Shown here one piece after another: positions 1 through 13,500 of a stretch of DNA of 64,000 nt. Both the position numbers and the translations under genes were made by a program. The stretch is from Tubulanus polymorphus (Eukaryota > Nemertea > Palaeonemertea > Tubulaniformes > Tubulanidae), in assembly GCF_964204645.1 (NCBI RefSeq), contig NC_134025.1:9181001-9245000 (forward strand). The letters are read 5' to 3'. The first letter of the stretch is position 1. Every line of letters begins with the position of its first letter. A model generated the notes under the pieces. That model was not told where the DNA came from. It saw nothing but the letters and a program-made list of their open reading frames with translations, and did not search any database.

Positions 1-647
1 CTTGAAATTGGCATCTGATCTTGGAACACCCTGAAACGCACATGTTTTGACTAACTAATCATCAGGTACTTATTTATCATATTGTAATCGGTGTCATATA
101 GGCCTTTGTTGAATTACCGTCCAACAAAAAATTATTAAGTTCAATGTCAGTCAAATACGGTTAGCACTGATGTTACGAATATATAGAAGTACATTATGTA
201 GTCTATTGCAAGTTGTGATCAGGGATACAGTTTTTTTCTTCTCTGCTTTTTACTCGTTGGTTCACCCTGATTTACCAAATTGTGGTTGGTTCAGTGAAAC
301 ACATCAGGTTTAGTTTTAATAATATTTTCATAACAGTCGTCGAATAAGGATTGCGAAACGTTTGTTTTATTTTGATTAGTACAACAACATCTCGAGACAA
401 TTTAGGAGACATTCAATGCAGTCTAGAATCTAGATAAGTAATCATCTACTTTTTCGAATATATGGAAAATTATTATGGATGATGAAAATCTTTTTGTAGA
501 AACCCAGAAAAAATATCTAAATGGTAGTTTTATAGAGCAAGCACTGCCGGAACAGTGAATTGATTTTTACGGAATGATATTTTTATTTTTGGTTTGAGAA
601 AAACTCGTTAAAAATTTCAAGCGAGGGATGTTGCAATACATTATCAT

Positions 648-676
648 TATTACTATTTTTATTATTATTATTATTA
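648..676. repeat. ATT trinucleotide microsatellite
   Basis: A run of ATT units with minor interruptions, seen directly in the sequence. It lies in the intergenic region. Confidence 0.8.
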
Positions 677-794
677 CTCGTGATTTTGTTGAGGTGCGTT
701 GCTTTCAGGGAAAAATAACATAGGATGGTAGTATGGTTTTCAATACAACAAAGATCTAGAAAGTCATGAAATAGTTGTTTTGTTAAAGCAGCAG

Positions 795-905
795 GACCAA
801 TTCCACAGTTCTAAATATGGTACGTTGAATCACAGGTTTAGAAATACGAGTCACTTAGTCTCTTAAGAATTTAACTTGAATTGACGACTGTGGAACAGGG
901 TCCAG
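795..905. mobile_element. Small inverted-repeat element (MITE), TTCCACAGTT family
   Basis: It begins GACCAATTCCACAGTT and ends AACTGTGGAAC-type sequence (CGACTGTGGAACAGGGTCC), so the ends are inverted repeats. A second copy with the same ends lies at about 12857-12990 in a PPP1R37 intron. About 110 bp with no coding capacity. The superfamily is not assigned. Confidence 0.6.
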
Positions 906-2541
906 AACATGCTGGTAGATCTAGATTTAGCGCTAAAACAATATCTATGCTCAACTGTAGTATTTTTCTGAAATACACATCTGACTGAACCATGCTGCCG
1001 AAAAAAATCAATGCCTTGTAGTAATATGTAATAGGACATGTAGCTTCTCTATCTGGCAGCTGGCTGTTTCAAGAATATTACTGATGAATAAATAGTATGT
1101 ATATCATTTAATCATAAAAAGGGCAGGTTTCCTATTTTTGAATCTTATTTTGTAGATCGTGAGAATACTAGAGTTCATTATTCGGTGGATTATGATGCAA
1201 TTTAGTCATTTAGGAGAAAACAGTGTTAGACAAAAAAAGTGGTGTTTATGAAAATGCTCATATTATTTTGAGGCTGGGATTTGAAAACGTTGAAATCTAT
1301 TCTATAATTGCTTACATTTGTGCTCAAAGCTGTCAAAAGTCTCATTGTTACCTGTCGAGAAATATTTTAAAAATTTGAAACCACGTCATCAAATCTTGCA
1401 GCCAATTAATGCATATCAGACTCACCGGGTAGATGTGTACATGTGCTAATATATATTCATACATAAAAGCTGATCAGGAGAATAGATCGCTCAATTCCAA
1501 GATTAAGTTGCACGATAGACGTGATTAAATAACATATCCAACTTGATTATACAAATGGGGAAACTTGGTTTAGATTTATATTGAATTCTCGAGAAATTGT
1601 CAGTATTTCTAATTCATCGCGAGAAAAGCTAATGTTATCCTCTGCCTTCATATTTCTGAGTATGGGGATTTAAGCGTTATGTTATTCATTAAGGTATGAA
1701 TTAGCGTATCAGAACTAGTAGCTGGGCCAGATCGGTTTTGTGGTCTCTTTCGATTGACATCCTTATATTGGCATGGTGTCGGCGTTTTGGACTGCCAGCA
1801 ACCATCGGTTCTAAAATGTTGACACCGTGGATTGATACTTTCTATTCTATCGTCTAGTTTCACTTCGTTAAGGCAGAGGAAACATGAGTGATACCGATTC
1901 TTGAATCTATTTTGCCAGAAATTACGATTCAACCTCCTTGTCTATAGTTTGTGTTTTGTTTAGAAGCCATTTTTCCCTATAATATATATAAAGTGAAAAT
2001 CTGATTATTTGAACTTGAAATGATATTTCGAATCGATGACGTATGTATTGAAACTATATCTGATGCATATTTCGTCTATGTTGGTGCTCGTAAAAAAAGT
2101 ATGTGGCCTCAGTAAAATTCACCGATAATGTTTGCACTAATTTGGAAAAACGGAATCATACAATTCCATTTTCTGAATGAAACTTGGCACCAATATATTC
2201 GTTGAAATAAATAGTTAAAATGTATATCGAGTGTTTGAATATCACCAAATCAAAGACTTGTGCTCTTGGAATGTCGGTTAAATCAAACTCTTTGAGTTGA
2301 GTTAATGGAGAGAGCATGTGACTAGGTAAATTAGGAGCATTTGTTAAATGTTGTAATCAGGAGACTTCACTTTGTATTTGGATATAAGCAGTGTATACAT
2401 TAAGTTGCCGTTTGTACAATCTGGGATTTGGAAAAAATAAACTGTATTCTGTTTAAATGACTCGTTCATTCTTTACTATGGTGCGGGTATCACTATGCCA
2501 CCTGGAAATGCCCGCTTAGACAGTCTGGTGACTGATGTTTG

Positions 2542-2713
2542 TACAGTAGAACCCTATAACAATTAACTTCTTTGGACGAGAAAATAAGTTATAACCAATA
2601 GTTGATATCCGCCACTATGAATTAATTAGAATTGTTCTATTTGGGATGAACTTCAAGGTTTGTCATACTCAGTAAATCTTTTTATCAGAGGTCGTTATGA
2701 AGAGGTTCCACTA
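2542..2713. mobile_element. Pogo/Tigger-like MITE
   Basis: The left end reads TACAGTAGAACCCTATAAC. The right end, read in reverse complement, gives TAGTGGAACCTCTTCATAAC, a diverged inverted repeat. The interior contains TTATAACCAATAGTTG, which recurs in the element at 34453-34631 and as a fragment at about 5753. Ends of the type CAGT(G/A)GAACC next to TA resemble pogo-group miniature elements. The family assignment is inferred from the ends only. Confidence 0.5.
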
Positions 2714-3254
2714 TTTGTAGACAATTAACTACCGGGTTCTCAAAATCAAGATTTTGAGGAAAATGGTGCTAAGCCAACCATGGTGCACCGCCTAAATCTG
2801 ATGATGGTCAAGTATGAAATGTCTGAAGTGTGTGTAGGCAACGGATTGATGTCTATGCAGACATGATTCAGTCCGGTATAGTGGTAGTATCGAGGAATGC
2901 ATCACATATCATTGATGCCTGAAACCACAGATCGTAAACAACACTGACAGCCTTATATACTGTAAAAGGATATATTTATAAATGCATTGCTTACAGCATC
3001 AAGTAGACAAATGTTTATACATATAACAAAATACTCTCACTTATCAAAATGAATTTCTCAAAAAGCAAGGATATTGGCTTAATATCATGAGCATGAGGGA
3101 GAATACAAATTGTATTCAGTTCATGCATAAAATCATTACAGTAATTTCTGATTAGAAAATGTGTTCATCAAACATTGTCAACACAGATGTAAGAAATGGA
3201 ATTGAAATTTCATGTCTCCAAGTGAGTCTTTTAAGGGGATGTCATCATCAGAGT

Positions 3255-6219
3255 TCAGGTTTGTCGCTTTCTCATTGCTCTTAAACCTTTCAGTCCTGGA
3301 GAGGTTTGTGTCGATACAGTAATGCCTATTTTCTGACGGCGTCTCGAAACAACGGTTTTTTTATTTCGACTTGTAGCGGGACTAGGAGTGCTAGAAACTT
3401 TCTGTTTTTTCTGAAAAAATGAAGCAAAAACGAAATGAAGGCATGTAATGAAGATGACCATTGCTGACTCTCAATTCTACGGTAACATACCCTATCAGGT
3501 GGCTTGGTTTTACATAGGTGCTGTTCCCATGATGGTAACTCCCCGTCTCCATTAGACAAACTTAGATCCGATTCTACACTTGTGCCATTACTTTTTTTCA
3601 TCTTCTGAGCTCGTTTTCGAGGTGACCTCCGCAAAGTTGGAGATCGTCTCTGCTTATCAACATTTACATCCTGTTCATCCGATAGGCCATCACTGCCTTG
3701 AACCCTGGAGTTTTGTCGAATCTTTTTTGGAGATATGTGCGCTTTTGTTGGGGATTTCCTCTTTCTCGACGTAGCAGCTTTCTGCAGTTCAAATTCTAAC
3801 TTATCATCCGATTTAGATCCAAGCTTTGTTAATGCTCTGATGAATATATTGCGAAATGCATCATAATTCGGTGTTTCTACATAAGACAGTTCACGCACCT
3901 TCTTCAGGTATATTTCAATTTCAGCTGAAAGATGTTTAAACATGTAAATCAATATTTCCCGCAACTAAAGCTTTTTTATGGATGTACTATTCCCGAATTG
4001 AATACATGACGATATCCATACCTGGATGCGTTGAATCCGGAAAACAGGTTTTCATTAGTAAGGGAATATCATCCATATATCTGAATATAACAAGAATCAT
4101 CAGTATTTCTTCAAAATCGGGGGGGAAAAATCAGAAATATTTCCAACAACAGAATAACCAACAACTCGGATCAACTGGGACTGGCAAAATTTGGTAAGCG
4201 AAAGTAGGAAAATACATTAGGAAGTCGGAAAAATGATTTGGTTTTCGTCCGAGTTTATCAAGTGTCTTCCAGAGAAGTTTACTATAATACCGGCACTTAC
4301 TTAATTTTCTGGTCGCGTACATAATTCTTATTCGTAAGCTTATCTTCCCAGGGTAAACGACTGCACAACCATTGTAATAAACAATATCCTAAGATCTCCA
4401 GATCACCTCTTCTTGATGGAGCTGAAACAGTTAGATAAATAGACACTCACAATCAGAATAAGAGGCTTCGATTACTTGAATGACCTTATGATTGACTAAC
4501 TTTACACAGCATCTCTAGATGTAACCTACCTACTCCTTTATGTGCATCGATACTAGTGAATTCAACCGTTCCATCGTGGGCTTTTTTAGGATCTTCTTTA
4601 TACTCTTTGGCTTTGTTATCGGAAGTATATTTTGTAGCCAGACCATAATCAACCAGATATACCTGAAATAAAAAGGAGATGCTTATCTTTATGATAAACA
4701 ATGCCAAATTAAGATTAACGCTGCATTTAGGCAAATAAATACTTCATTTGATCCTTTAGGGTCCAAAGCAAGTAGTAAGTTAGCTGCTTTGATATCTGCG
4801 TGTACATATTCCTGGGAATGTACATATTGTAAACTGTTTAACTGCAAAGAAAAAAGCAATGCAATAAATCCAAAGTTGTATACATAGCTTTTGGTAATAT
4901 CTCCAAAGCCAAGGCCGACCCGTCGGTACGTGTACCGGTACTTACTATCTTAATGGCTAACTGATTGACCGTTTTTCGAGGGAATACTTTTCCGTGATGT
5001 TCGAACAATTTCTGTAAATCTTGTCCAAAATGTTCCATTATCATGAATCGATTTTTCTCGCCGTTCAAATCATGCGCACCAGTAGCCACAAACTTTGGCA
5101 CGCCCAAACTTTTCAGCCTTTTCTCCGAGATCCATTTTTCGACTAAAAAATGTATGTAGAAGATATCTTACGACACTAACAATCTATACACTAACAATTA
5201 TATCGAAAGAAGCTAAACTTACTTAAGGCAGCTTTGGCAACTCGTTGGTAAAAGTGTATCTCACAGAATAGAGGACCATTGGAATGAGGTTCCTGAAATG
5301 GAAGTTAAGTATTATCCTATCTAAATTCTTAATTAAATACAGCGATATGAAACCATCTATTCTAATTCAATTCAAAAAGTGCCTGTAAATCATGAGTGTT
5401 CGAAAATTTGTGTTACTTCAAATGCGATCAAGTGTTCTATACAATAAGGATAAATTGTTCTTCAACGCGAATATCATTACGATTTAAGAGGTAAATGCTG
5501 GGACACTGGTATTGCAACATTAAGTGAGATATCTAAGCGGATAAAAACAGGATGAAAAGCCTACAAAAGATCCATCAATTGATAGGTGACGTTGAATCGG
5601 ATGTCATTTTTTCATGAGCAACACTGAATTAAAATTGACTTACAATTTTGAGTACATATGGTGCATCCGGACTAACATCTTTGGAGCTATTAACATCAGC
5701 TGCAAAAATTAAATATAATGGAGGAACTTCAGGAAACCAGAAAATCTATTTGTTATAACCAATAGTTGTTATACATTTATCCAGTTTGAAATAACTTATG
5801 AGTTATGGTTTCATTTGACTCTTGTGGTTCATTATCATGAAGTTCAGTCGAGGAGGCAGACCGATTCATTCATTTTCAAAATATGATGCATGGTAATGGG
5901 AACACTTTTTCAGGAAAAAATCAACAATACCTAAATAGATCATTCCAAATCCTCCTTGTCCGATCGGTTTTCCAACTTTCCATTCATGCTTCAAGACATC
6001 TCGTAAAACTGTCCCTTCCGGAACGTGACCAGACAATGTATACTCAGAGGCTTTCGGTTTTTTCCCCTTCGGCTTTGCTGACAAAAAAACCAAAAATGTC
6101 AAAACCACAGTAAAATGGGATATATCTTCATTAGTTGCAACGTGGTTTGTATTTTCAAACGAAATATGTACCGGTAATGATGAGGTAAAATAAAGAAGAT
6201 TACCTGCTGGACGTGGCAT
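3255..6219 (-). CDS. VRK1: VRK1-like nuclear serine/threonine kinase
   Basis: Eleven exons: 6204-6219, 5931-6077, 5644-5699, 5223-5292, 4946-5142, 4743-4841, 4530-4662, 4301-4421, 4022-4080, 3491-3924, 3255-3410; 495 aa. Seen: glycine loop GQGGFG (45-50), ATP lysine in VLKIEP (K72), catalytic loop HADIKAAN with D178, DYG in place of DFG (D200, typical of VRKs), and FTSIDAH after it. The ~170-residue tail is very basic, with SP-rich runs ([25 protein letters not shown]), likely nuclear localisation. Human VRK1 is 396 aa, so the tail is longer here. The family phosphorylates chromatin and transcription factors such as BAF, histone H3 and p53, and acts in the nucleus. The ATG at 6219 was chosen because the upstream TTG is not a start and CCACGTCC follows the human MPR start. 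VRK2 is less likely, as no C-terminal membrane anchor is seen. Confidence 0.92.
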
Positions 6220-6335
6220 CTTTTTAGGCAAGGCCTACCTGAAAAGGATCAATGATATTGAAGAAACAAATCATCATCGAATAGGCTTTCAGTCAAATCA
6301 ATTCACCCCAAGCCCAGCCCAGGCATGGATTCAGT

Positions 6336-6398
6336 AGTCTAGTACCTAGCCGTTGTTCCTGAAACAACGGAACCGTAACAACGACTGGTATTCAGACT
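6336..6398. repeat. 63-bp foldback element, copy 1
   Basis: The ends AGTCTAGTACCTAGCCGTTGTT and AACAACGACTGGTATTCAGACT are imperfect inverted repeats. A second copy, inverted and 71 bp long, lies at 24066-24136 with near-identical sequence apart from a small insertion in the loop. It looks like a tiny non-autonomous foldback transposon. Confidence 0.65.
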
Positions 6399-6827
6399 AG
6401 GGATTCAGGGGTCTTTAGTCACAGACGTGTGTTATTTAGACACAAGTTTCCCCAGGAAAATTTTGAAATGTGTAAATTAAATAGCATTTCATGACGTGTA
6501 GCCCATCTCAGCTACCAAAAAAATTGTTTTCTTGAAGGAATGTATTCAAGACAAAGCAGGCAAACAGTACTACATAATCGGTACCGTATCATCTTTACAA
6601 TATGCCTTAGGCCTATAGGCCCCTATCAAAGATTTTAGTCAGTGGTTTAACTGAACGTTAACATTCTTTATGAGCCCTTCCTGGAAAAAATCCTGGATCC
6701 GCGCCTGGGGCCCTTTTGTCTTCAACTAAACCTTCTAACTCCTAGACCGCTTGAATCCCTAACCCTATTTAATAAAATTAGAATTTTTTTTTGTTAGTTT
6801 ATCTTTTTTTGTTAGTTTATCTTTTTC

Positions 6828-6940
6828 AAGGACCACCGACCGTTGTCGGCCACATCGAACAGTGACGAAAATAAAACCAAGAGAGTTTATTTTCCACAGG
6901 ATGGAAATGTTGTCACTGGTTATTCCGATGCTCCGAACCC
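6828..6940 (+). pseudogene. Duplicated fragment of PPP1R37 coding exon 1
   Basis: 113 bp identical to 7659-7771 except for one base (C instead of A near 6877). It corresponds to about residues 39-76 of the PPP1R37-like protein, including the PP1-docking RVYF motif. The homology stops sharply at both ends and includes neither the start codon nor the splice donor, so it is not a working exon. Immediately upstream is a direct duplication of TTTTTTTGTTAGTTTATC. The near identity points to a recent local duplication or recent gene conversion. Confidence 0.85.
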
Positions 6941-7544
6941 TTTTCTTTTCTATGTCGACAAAATAGCGTTTACTAAAATAATACCACAATGGCAAAATAT
7001 CCACTTCCTATAAACTTATTATCCTGGTCAAGTGGCTATCTGAGTCCGAGAGCCGGATTTTATTTTTTTTTTAGTTCGTCATTCTCAATTCTTGTTCTTC
7101 ATCTTCATGAATTTTGGTATTAGACTTAGTAGCATTCGTTCGAAGCCAACAGTTGACGGACAAGAAATGTGATAAATGTAATTCGGTGATCAATTGCAGC
7201 AATTGTGACCAGTCTAAAACAAGGCTTTTAACAAAAATTGTGGATTTGTGGAGGAAAAATCGAAAAATGTCACAGCTCACACTTTCGTTTACTTGCAATT
7301 TCAAAATGGCCGCTTCCACAAATCCACTTCCTTGTTGATTCCATGTCGTCAAATTTAATTGGCCCGATTTGCCAGGTCAGTCAACTATTGCCCAATCAAG
7401 GGAGGTTTTACAAATGTCAACAACCTGCTCAAATCAAGATGGCCGAACGCGGAAATGAAAACATCTGAAAAATCGTCGCCAGTTATTTTGCCGAAAACAT
7501 GCCCATTAAACCGTGAAACCGTCTGCATATCGTGTTAATTTATT

Positions 7545-10500
7545 ATGGAACAAGTAATTGAACTGAAAAATGTCTGCAGCGACGTGGAAAACCCCGATCA
7601 TTCGAAGGAAAACGGCTTGAAAGGGAAGGAAATCAAGTCATCAGCTGATTCCATTTTAAAGGACCACCGACCGTTGTCGGCCACATCGAACAGTGACGAA
7701 AATAAAAACAAGAGAGTTTATTTTCCACAGGATGGAAATGTTGTCACTGGTTATTCCGATGCTCCGAACCCCTGGCATGGTGGTAAGTTTAATCACTACA
7801 CAACTCGAGTTTCAGTACTAGAGACAGAGTACAGGTCAGGTGTGTGTAGCGTGGCCGTAGGCGTAGGTGTATGTGTGTATGGTAGGCGGGCTGAAGGCCT
7901 AACTATATAGGCATACATAGGTAGTGTCTATTGGCATGGGCTATTTCACCCAGTCCTGCAAGTGATCGTACAGTGATCTGCGTTGCGCTAGATGATCTCT
8001 GTATGTATCCAATCATCCAAACAGTTCATTCGCCTTTTTTGCCGATTTTGGTTAGTTTCTATTGCTGTGTTTAAACTGTGATATTTCGGCTTGTAAAAAC
8101 CGATTTTGATGAATAAACTATCTACACTGACTTCACAATGTTTATTGTTTGAGGATAAAACTGATTTTAGTACATAGAGATATAATATATGATTAAATGA
8201 TGCACTGTTTAGCCATGAGACATAAATCACTCAAATCAAACTGCAGTGTTGCAATGCATAGTTTTGAAGTAAAAAGTGTGTAGTTTTTGCTGCTTCCATA
8301 TTCATATCTCTTTATGCACAGACTATGGTAAAAGTTCCTAAAAAGAAAATGAATATCTGAGATTCATAACGATAGCTTATTCTTCAAAATTGGTTTTGGT
8401 GGTTGAAATAAACAGCGACTGGAGAAAGTATTGAGAAAATAGTGTTCGTGCCTTAGTGTCTGTGGTACAGTAACATTAAGTTTCTTGGTGAAAGGTTATG
8501 CATGTAGTAGGCTTAGTCGAAAGCGATAGGCCAGAAAATGTGTGCTGCCTCTTTCCATTGTACTCTACTCTGGCTCTAGATTGAGTCCGTCCCAGTGATA
8601 GAAGTTTAATGGAATATCAGGTTGTAGATTGGGCCATACAGTGCATGAACCTGATTGCAAGGCAAATTGTGGGGTGTGAAGTTTTCAAAGTCAAATGGTT
8701 CAGTATTTACTCAAATCTTTTTTCCATTGGGTGAAGTATTGATTGAGCAGTTGGGTGGTCAACTGAAATTTGTGTTCGTTGTGTACTATTGAAATAGTAG
8801 ATATGCATAGCAATTTTCTTGAAAACTAATTATTACTGTTATCAATGATCATGTTAATTTATTGTACTGTAGAGATCTATTACAAGCAGTTCATAGACGA
8901 ACTCAAACCTACCGGTACCTATTTCCTGTATTTTATTTCCCTCTATGTCACTGATTGCTTAAATTGAAATTGATTACGCATGGGGACTAAAAGTTATGAC
9001 ACAGGAGGGCTTTAAGCCTCGTTGTCATTGATTATATCGGTTTCATCTACTTTGTATTGATAAAAACCAATTAGATATTGAACGTTCATCTTTTCCTTGC
9101 GATCGGACATTGTGACATATTTAACCTATACCCGAGTACAGATTCATATGACCAGTCAAACTCTGAAAATGAGAAGACTTCACTTGGTTTTACAAAAAAA
9201 TGATGATTTTATGTGTACTTGTTCGTAAGTTTGAAAATTTCAATGATCTCTATCTTTCAGTAAAAACCTTTACAACTCAAGAACTTGTTGTAGCTTATAA
9301 GGCAGCCTGCGATGATATTGGTGTGAAGCCATTACCAAAATTGCTCAACCAACTAAATGTAAGTTGTACAGATTTGATATGTCATTGCCAGCACGAAACG
9401 TTTCTGGAAAACTATATCAAATGATTGATCTAATTTGATAAGCTATTTTTTTCCCGGTCGGATCGTTATATGGCTTTGTGTAGCTCACATTGATAAGTTT
9501 GCCTTTAATCCATACCGTTTGTTGTCTCCTTTGTTAAATTCACCGGTAGATTGTATACGTATTGTGAGTCTAGGCTACGTGAACTGACGCTAATATTCCC
9601 CAGTTACAGAACATGTATGCCTAGTACTTTTCAAATTTAGAAGTAAAAGGACTATGCTATTGCCGTTTTTATACTGAGAAGCTACCAGGATGGCTGCAGC
9701 GCATTGCTACATAGTTAACATAGATAGCCCTACTGATAGTTATTGTAAGAAGGAATATTGCCCCTGGATCCATCATGAATATTTCATTAATTTTCTCGCA
9801 AAAGCCTCAATTTCCTGCTTTCATGCACCCGTAACCATTTATGAGACAGACGGTGTAGTTTGTATCAATGGTTAGCCCAATCGATGTAGTTATGTATGTT
9901 TATCTTTCAGGCAATACAGGATTTTGGGGAAAGATTAGAGACCTTAACACTCAAAGGTCAGTGTATGGACTTTTAATTCATTATATATTACAAAAATCTA
10001 AATATGTCACAGAATATTGAATACAGTTGATATTTCTTGATAAAAATCTGTTCTTGAGAAACCGGATATGAATTTTGTTGCTGTTTTTATAGGGGATCGT
10101 CTGGATATAAAACATTGCGAAACCTTGGAAGAAATATTGAAAAGGGTCCAATTTAAAACCATAGACCTCGAAGCTACACATTTAGATGATGAGGTATGTT
10201 CCATGTGTCATTCTCCTTCCGAGACGTCTTAACAATATCTTGCCATCGCCTGCGTCATTATAAATGTTAAATATACGTAGATTTTACGTCATCTTCATCA
10301 TCAAATGTGGATCTATAACCTAAATTGATCGTCTATTGATTTCCCGAATGACGTCCTTGTCGCCACATTAGATGATATCAAACACTTCACTGAACTGGTG
10401 TACAATTATATTATCATCATTACACCAGCACTGAGATACCCCTCGATTTTCTTATTGCGACTGAAATTCGTCCATATTTTTATTAAATCGAGGTTACCTC

Positions 10501-13500
10501 TGCTGAATGAATTGTCACGAGCGTGTCAGTTAGGGCTTTGATTGAATCAACTGGGAGTGCTACCATAAAAAGCCCGATGCTACTATTTCATCACATTTGA
10601 TTGAAATACGTACCGGAAGGCAGAATATGATTGTGTTGTCATGCTTATTTCAGTAAATAGCTCTGCGTGTAAATTTTGAACATTATACAAATGTTTAGAG
10701 CTTTATATGTTCTATACTTAGGCATTCATATGCTCATTTCCTCCAGTTGAAAACTGAATTAGCTTTTTGTCAATCCCCAGAGAATTAATTATGAAATCTT
10801 TATCAATCAGTACAATTATTCAGTACTTATGATTGTTGTCCCATCTGTGCGCTCGGAGAAATTTCATGTAGGCCTATTCTGTCTATATCATCATTGTGTC
10901 TGGATCTCTGTGTTGAACTGTGCTGTGTATGTAATTGACTGTCAGTGTCATATGTCTGGGCATAGATGACGTCTTTAGTTGAGTGTTTTTCAAATGGATG
11001 AGCTCAGACAATCTGTCAACTTCTAAGGGATACTCCTCTGATACAACAGTTTCAACCATAGTACACTACATATTCTGGAATAGTATACCTGATACAAGGC
11101 CATTCATAGCGCGCTCTTAATCCAGTTTTCCCGACCTCAACCATATCCTAGAATAGCTATTCTCGCAGTGTGAAAGTGTTCAATCAAAACCTGCCTCAGT
11201 TTACGATATGACGCAAACATTTTATGCATTCTCATATACAGATTGCTATAGTTGACAAGGTTATAGCCTGTTTCATTCCCCTGTGAACATCAGAATATTA
11301 TGCAAATGTGATGGCTTCGAATAATCTTGGTCTCTATCATCAGTGACCGTAAGATCACCATTAAATCAAACTAACGATGTTTAGACATTCACCCAGGGAC
11401 ACAGAGGGTGTTTATTCAAGATTTATTCTAAACAGCAAATCATTGTTTTCAATGCTCTTGCAGGGAGCCGGTGCAATTTTCGATATGATAGAATATTACG
11501 AATCGGCGAACAAATTGAACATTTCGTTTAATCGCAATATCGGCACTCGAGGATGGCAGGCCTGTTCAAAGATGCTCAAAAAGGTATGCGCTCGTCGAAC
11601 CACTGTGCTGGAAAAGTTACATCGTATTTTCTGCAAAATTAATAGAATTGATTTCCGCTTGTATTACAGACTCCGTGCTTAGAAAGTTTAGATGCAAGAA
11701 ATTGCATATTCACCGAACAGAGTATGCCTTTTATTGGACGCTCGTTGCGTATGGGTTCTCATCTGTCAATTCTGCATTTAGAGAACAGCAACTTGAGTGG
11801 CCGTTCGCTTTATATATTGGGTAAGATTTATTAATTGAATATTTGAAGCGACAGAATTTAAGACAGCATTTCTGTTGAGAAAACTACATCAAAATGAAGA
11901 TGTGTTGCATACAAATATATGTATATATCATGTATGATAGATAGATAATTGTTCTCAGATGTGTACAGTGTACACTCAGTACTGGCATCAATAATCTTAG
12001 TCTGATAATCCTGCTCAGTGGATTGATTGGATAACTGTATGTATTTCTTCCTAATGGATTTCCATCGGGTCGAACATACTTTGAACTACGGTATTGAATT
12101 CTGCCGAGTTTCCATTGTCAGAAGTTAACCGCATTTCCACGCCGGATCAATGTCAAATTACGAATCAGCGGAAGTTCTCTGTAGCGGTTCATTCAATTAC
12201 AAGTCCATCTGGTTCATTTACAGTTGCCTCATTGAAGATGAATGAACTGTTGAAAGAGCTATTTTTGGCTGACAACAAATTGATGCCTTCGGATGGAATA
12301 CAGCTTGGAAATCTACTCAAGTTTAACCATAGGTTACAACTTCTTGATCTCAGGAATAACCACCTTCAGGTAAATTCCCAAATTCCCTGGCAAGCACTAC
12401 TGTGAGCATCTATGAATATTTTTATATCATTACTATCGCTTGTTACTTTGGAAATAGCTGTCAAAATTTGAATATTGTTCGCTGGATACCTGTCTCATTA
12501 TGGTAATTCGTAAGATATTAATCTTATCTATTGCAGTCTTAAGTTTTCATGCATTATTTACGAATCAATTACATAATTGCCTTCTCGTGAGCATGTTATT
12601 TCTTTTCTCTTGTAGGATGTAGGAACGAGTCATATCGCTGATGGTTTATATGAACAAAACCTCGGAGTGGGGCTATTGACCCTCGTTTTATGGAATAACC
12701 AGATATCATACCAGTCTATGGCTTCGGTTGCTAGATCTCTTGTAAGTCAAATTTCCGATTTTGTACACATAGATATAGGGGAATATTAACGAACCCTGAA
12801 TTGACTGTTCAACTCTTGGGTTTAGAATTTAGATTGTTAGGTATCGGATAGACCCAGATCCAGTTCCACAGTTCTGGATCCAGTTCCACAGTTCTGCGTA
12901 AGAGTAACACTTGAGTTGAAATTAGTTCATTTTCAATGAGTTAACTCTTGAGTCAAATCTTAACTCACAACTGTAGAACTGGGTTCCAGGGGATTAGTGA
13001 ATTAATGTGCAGGGTTTCTGATTCTGCTCCGAAGATTATGAAGCTGGGCCTTCATATTTTGTCTTCATTCCATTAATTTTGATTCGTCAATTATATGAAA
13101 TCATTGATTTTCATCATTTTTTTCAGACAAGTAATCAGAGTCTGGAGACATTAAACCTTGGCCACAATAGCATAACGAATGAAGGTGTACTCGGCTTAAA
13201 AGAAGGTTTACTCAAAAACAAGTCTCTCTTAAGATTTGGACTTCAGGCTGCCAAACTTTCTTGTGAGGGTATGTATGATTTCATATGATGAGGTACCGGC
13301 TTTTGATAAGATTGTTCATTTCAATGATGTATGTTCACCTCCCGGCAACGTCCTTTTTCATTGTCCTCTTTGTATTTTAGGGGCAATAGCGTTAGCTGAG
13401 TATATAGCAGATACGAAAAAACTGTTACGCATAGATTTGCGTGAGAACGATATCAAAACTGCCGGATTAATGGCCCTTTCATTGTCGCTGAAAGTTAATG

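Larger units (their letters stand above)
1..3254. other. Intergenic region with no recognisable gene
   Basis: AT-rich sequence to the left of the VRK1-like gene. I find no exon with family similarity on either strand. It contains an ATT microsatellite near 648-676, a small inverted-repeat element at about 795-905 and a pogo-like miniature element at about 2542-2713. An open frame on the minus strand at 1648-1932 has no recognisable domain and no supporting splice context. The part nearest 3255 may include the VRK1 3' UTR, but I see no clear minus-strand AATAAA there. Confidence 0.6.
6220..7544. promoter_or_regulatory. Head-to-head upstream region of VRK1 and PPP1R37
   Basis: 1.3 kb between two divergent start codons, so both promoters must lie here. 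It holds a 63-bp foldback element (6336-6398), a transposon-end-like stretch near 6690-6715 (TGGATCCGCGCCTGGGG) and a copy of PPP1R37 exon 1 sequence (6828-6940). AAGATGGCCG near 7436 resembles a YY1 motif. No TATA box was assigned. Confidence 0.5.

Noticed and set aside
1648-1932. 94-codon open frame on the minus strand
   Set aside because: No recognised domain, no splice context and no neighbouring exons; likely chance.
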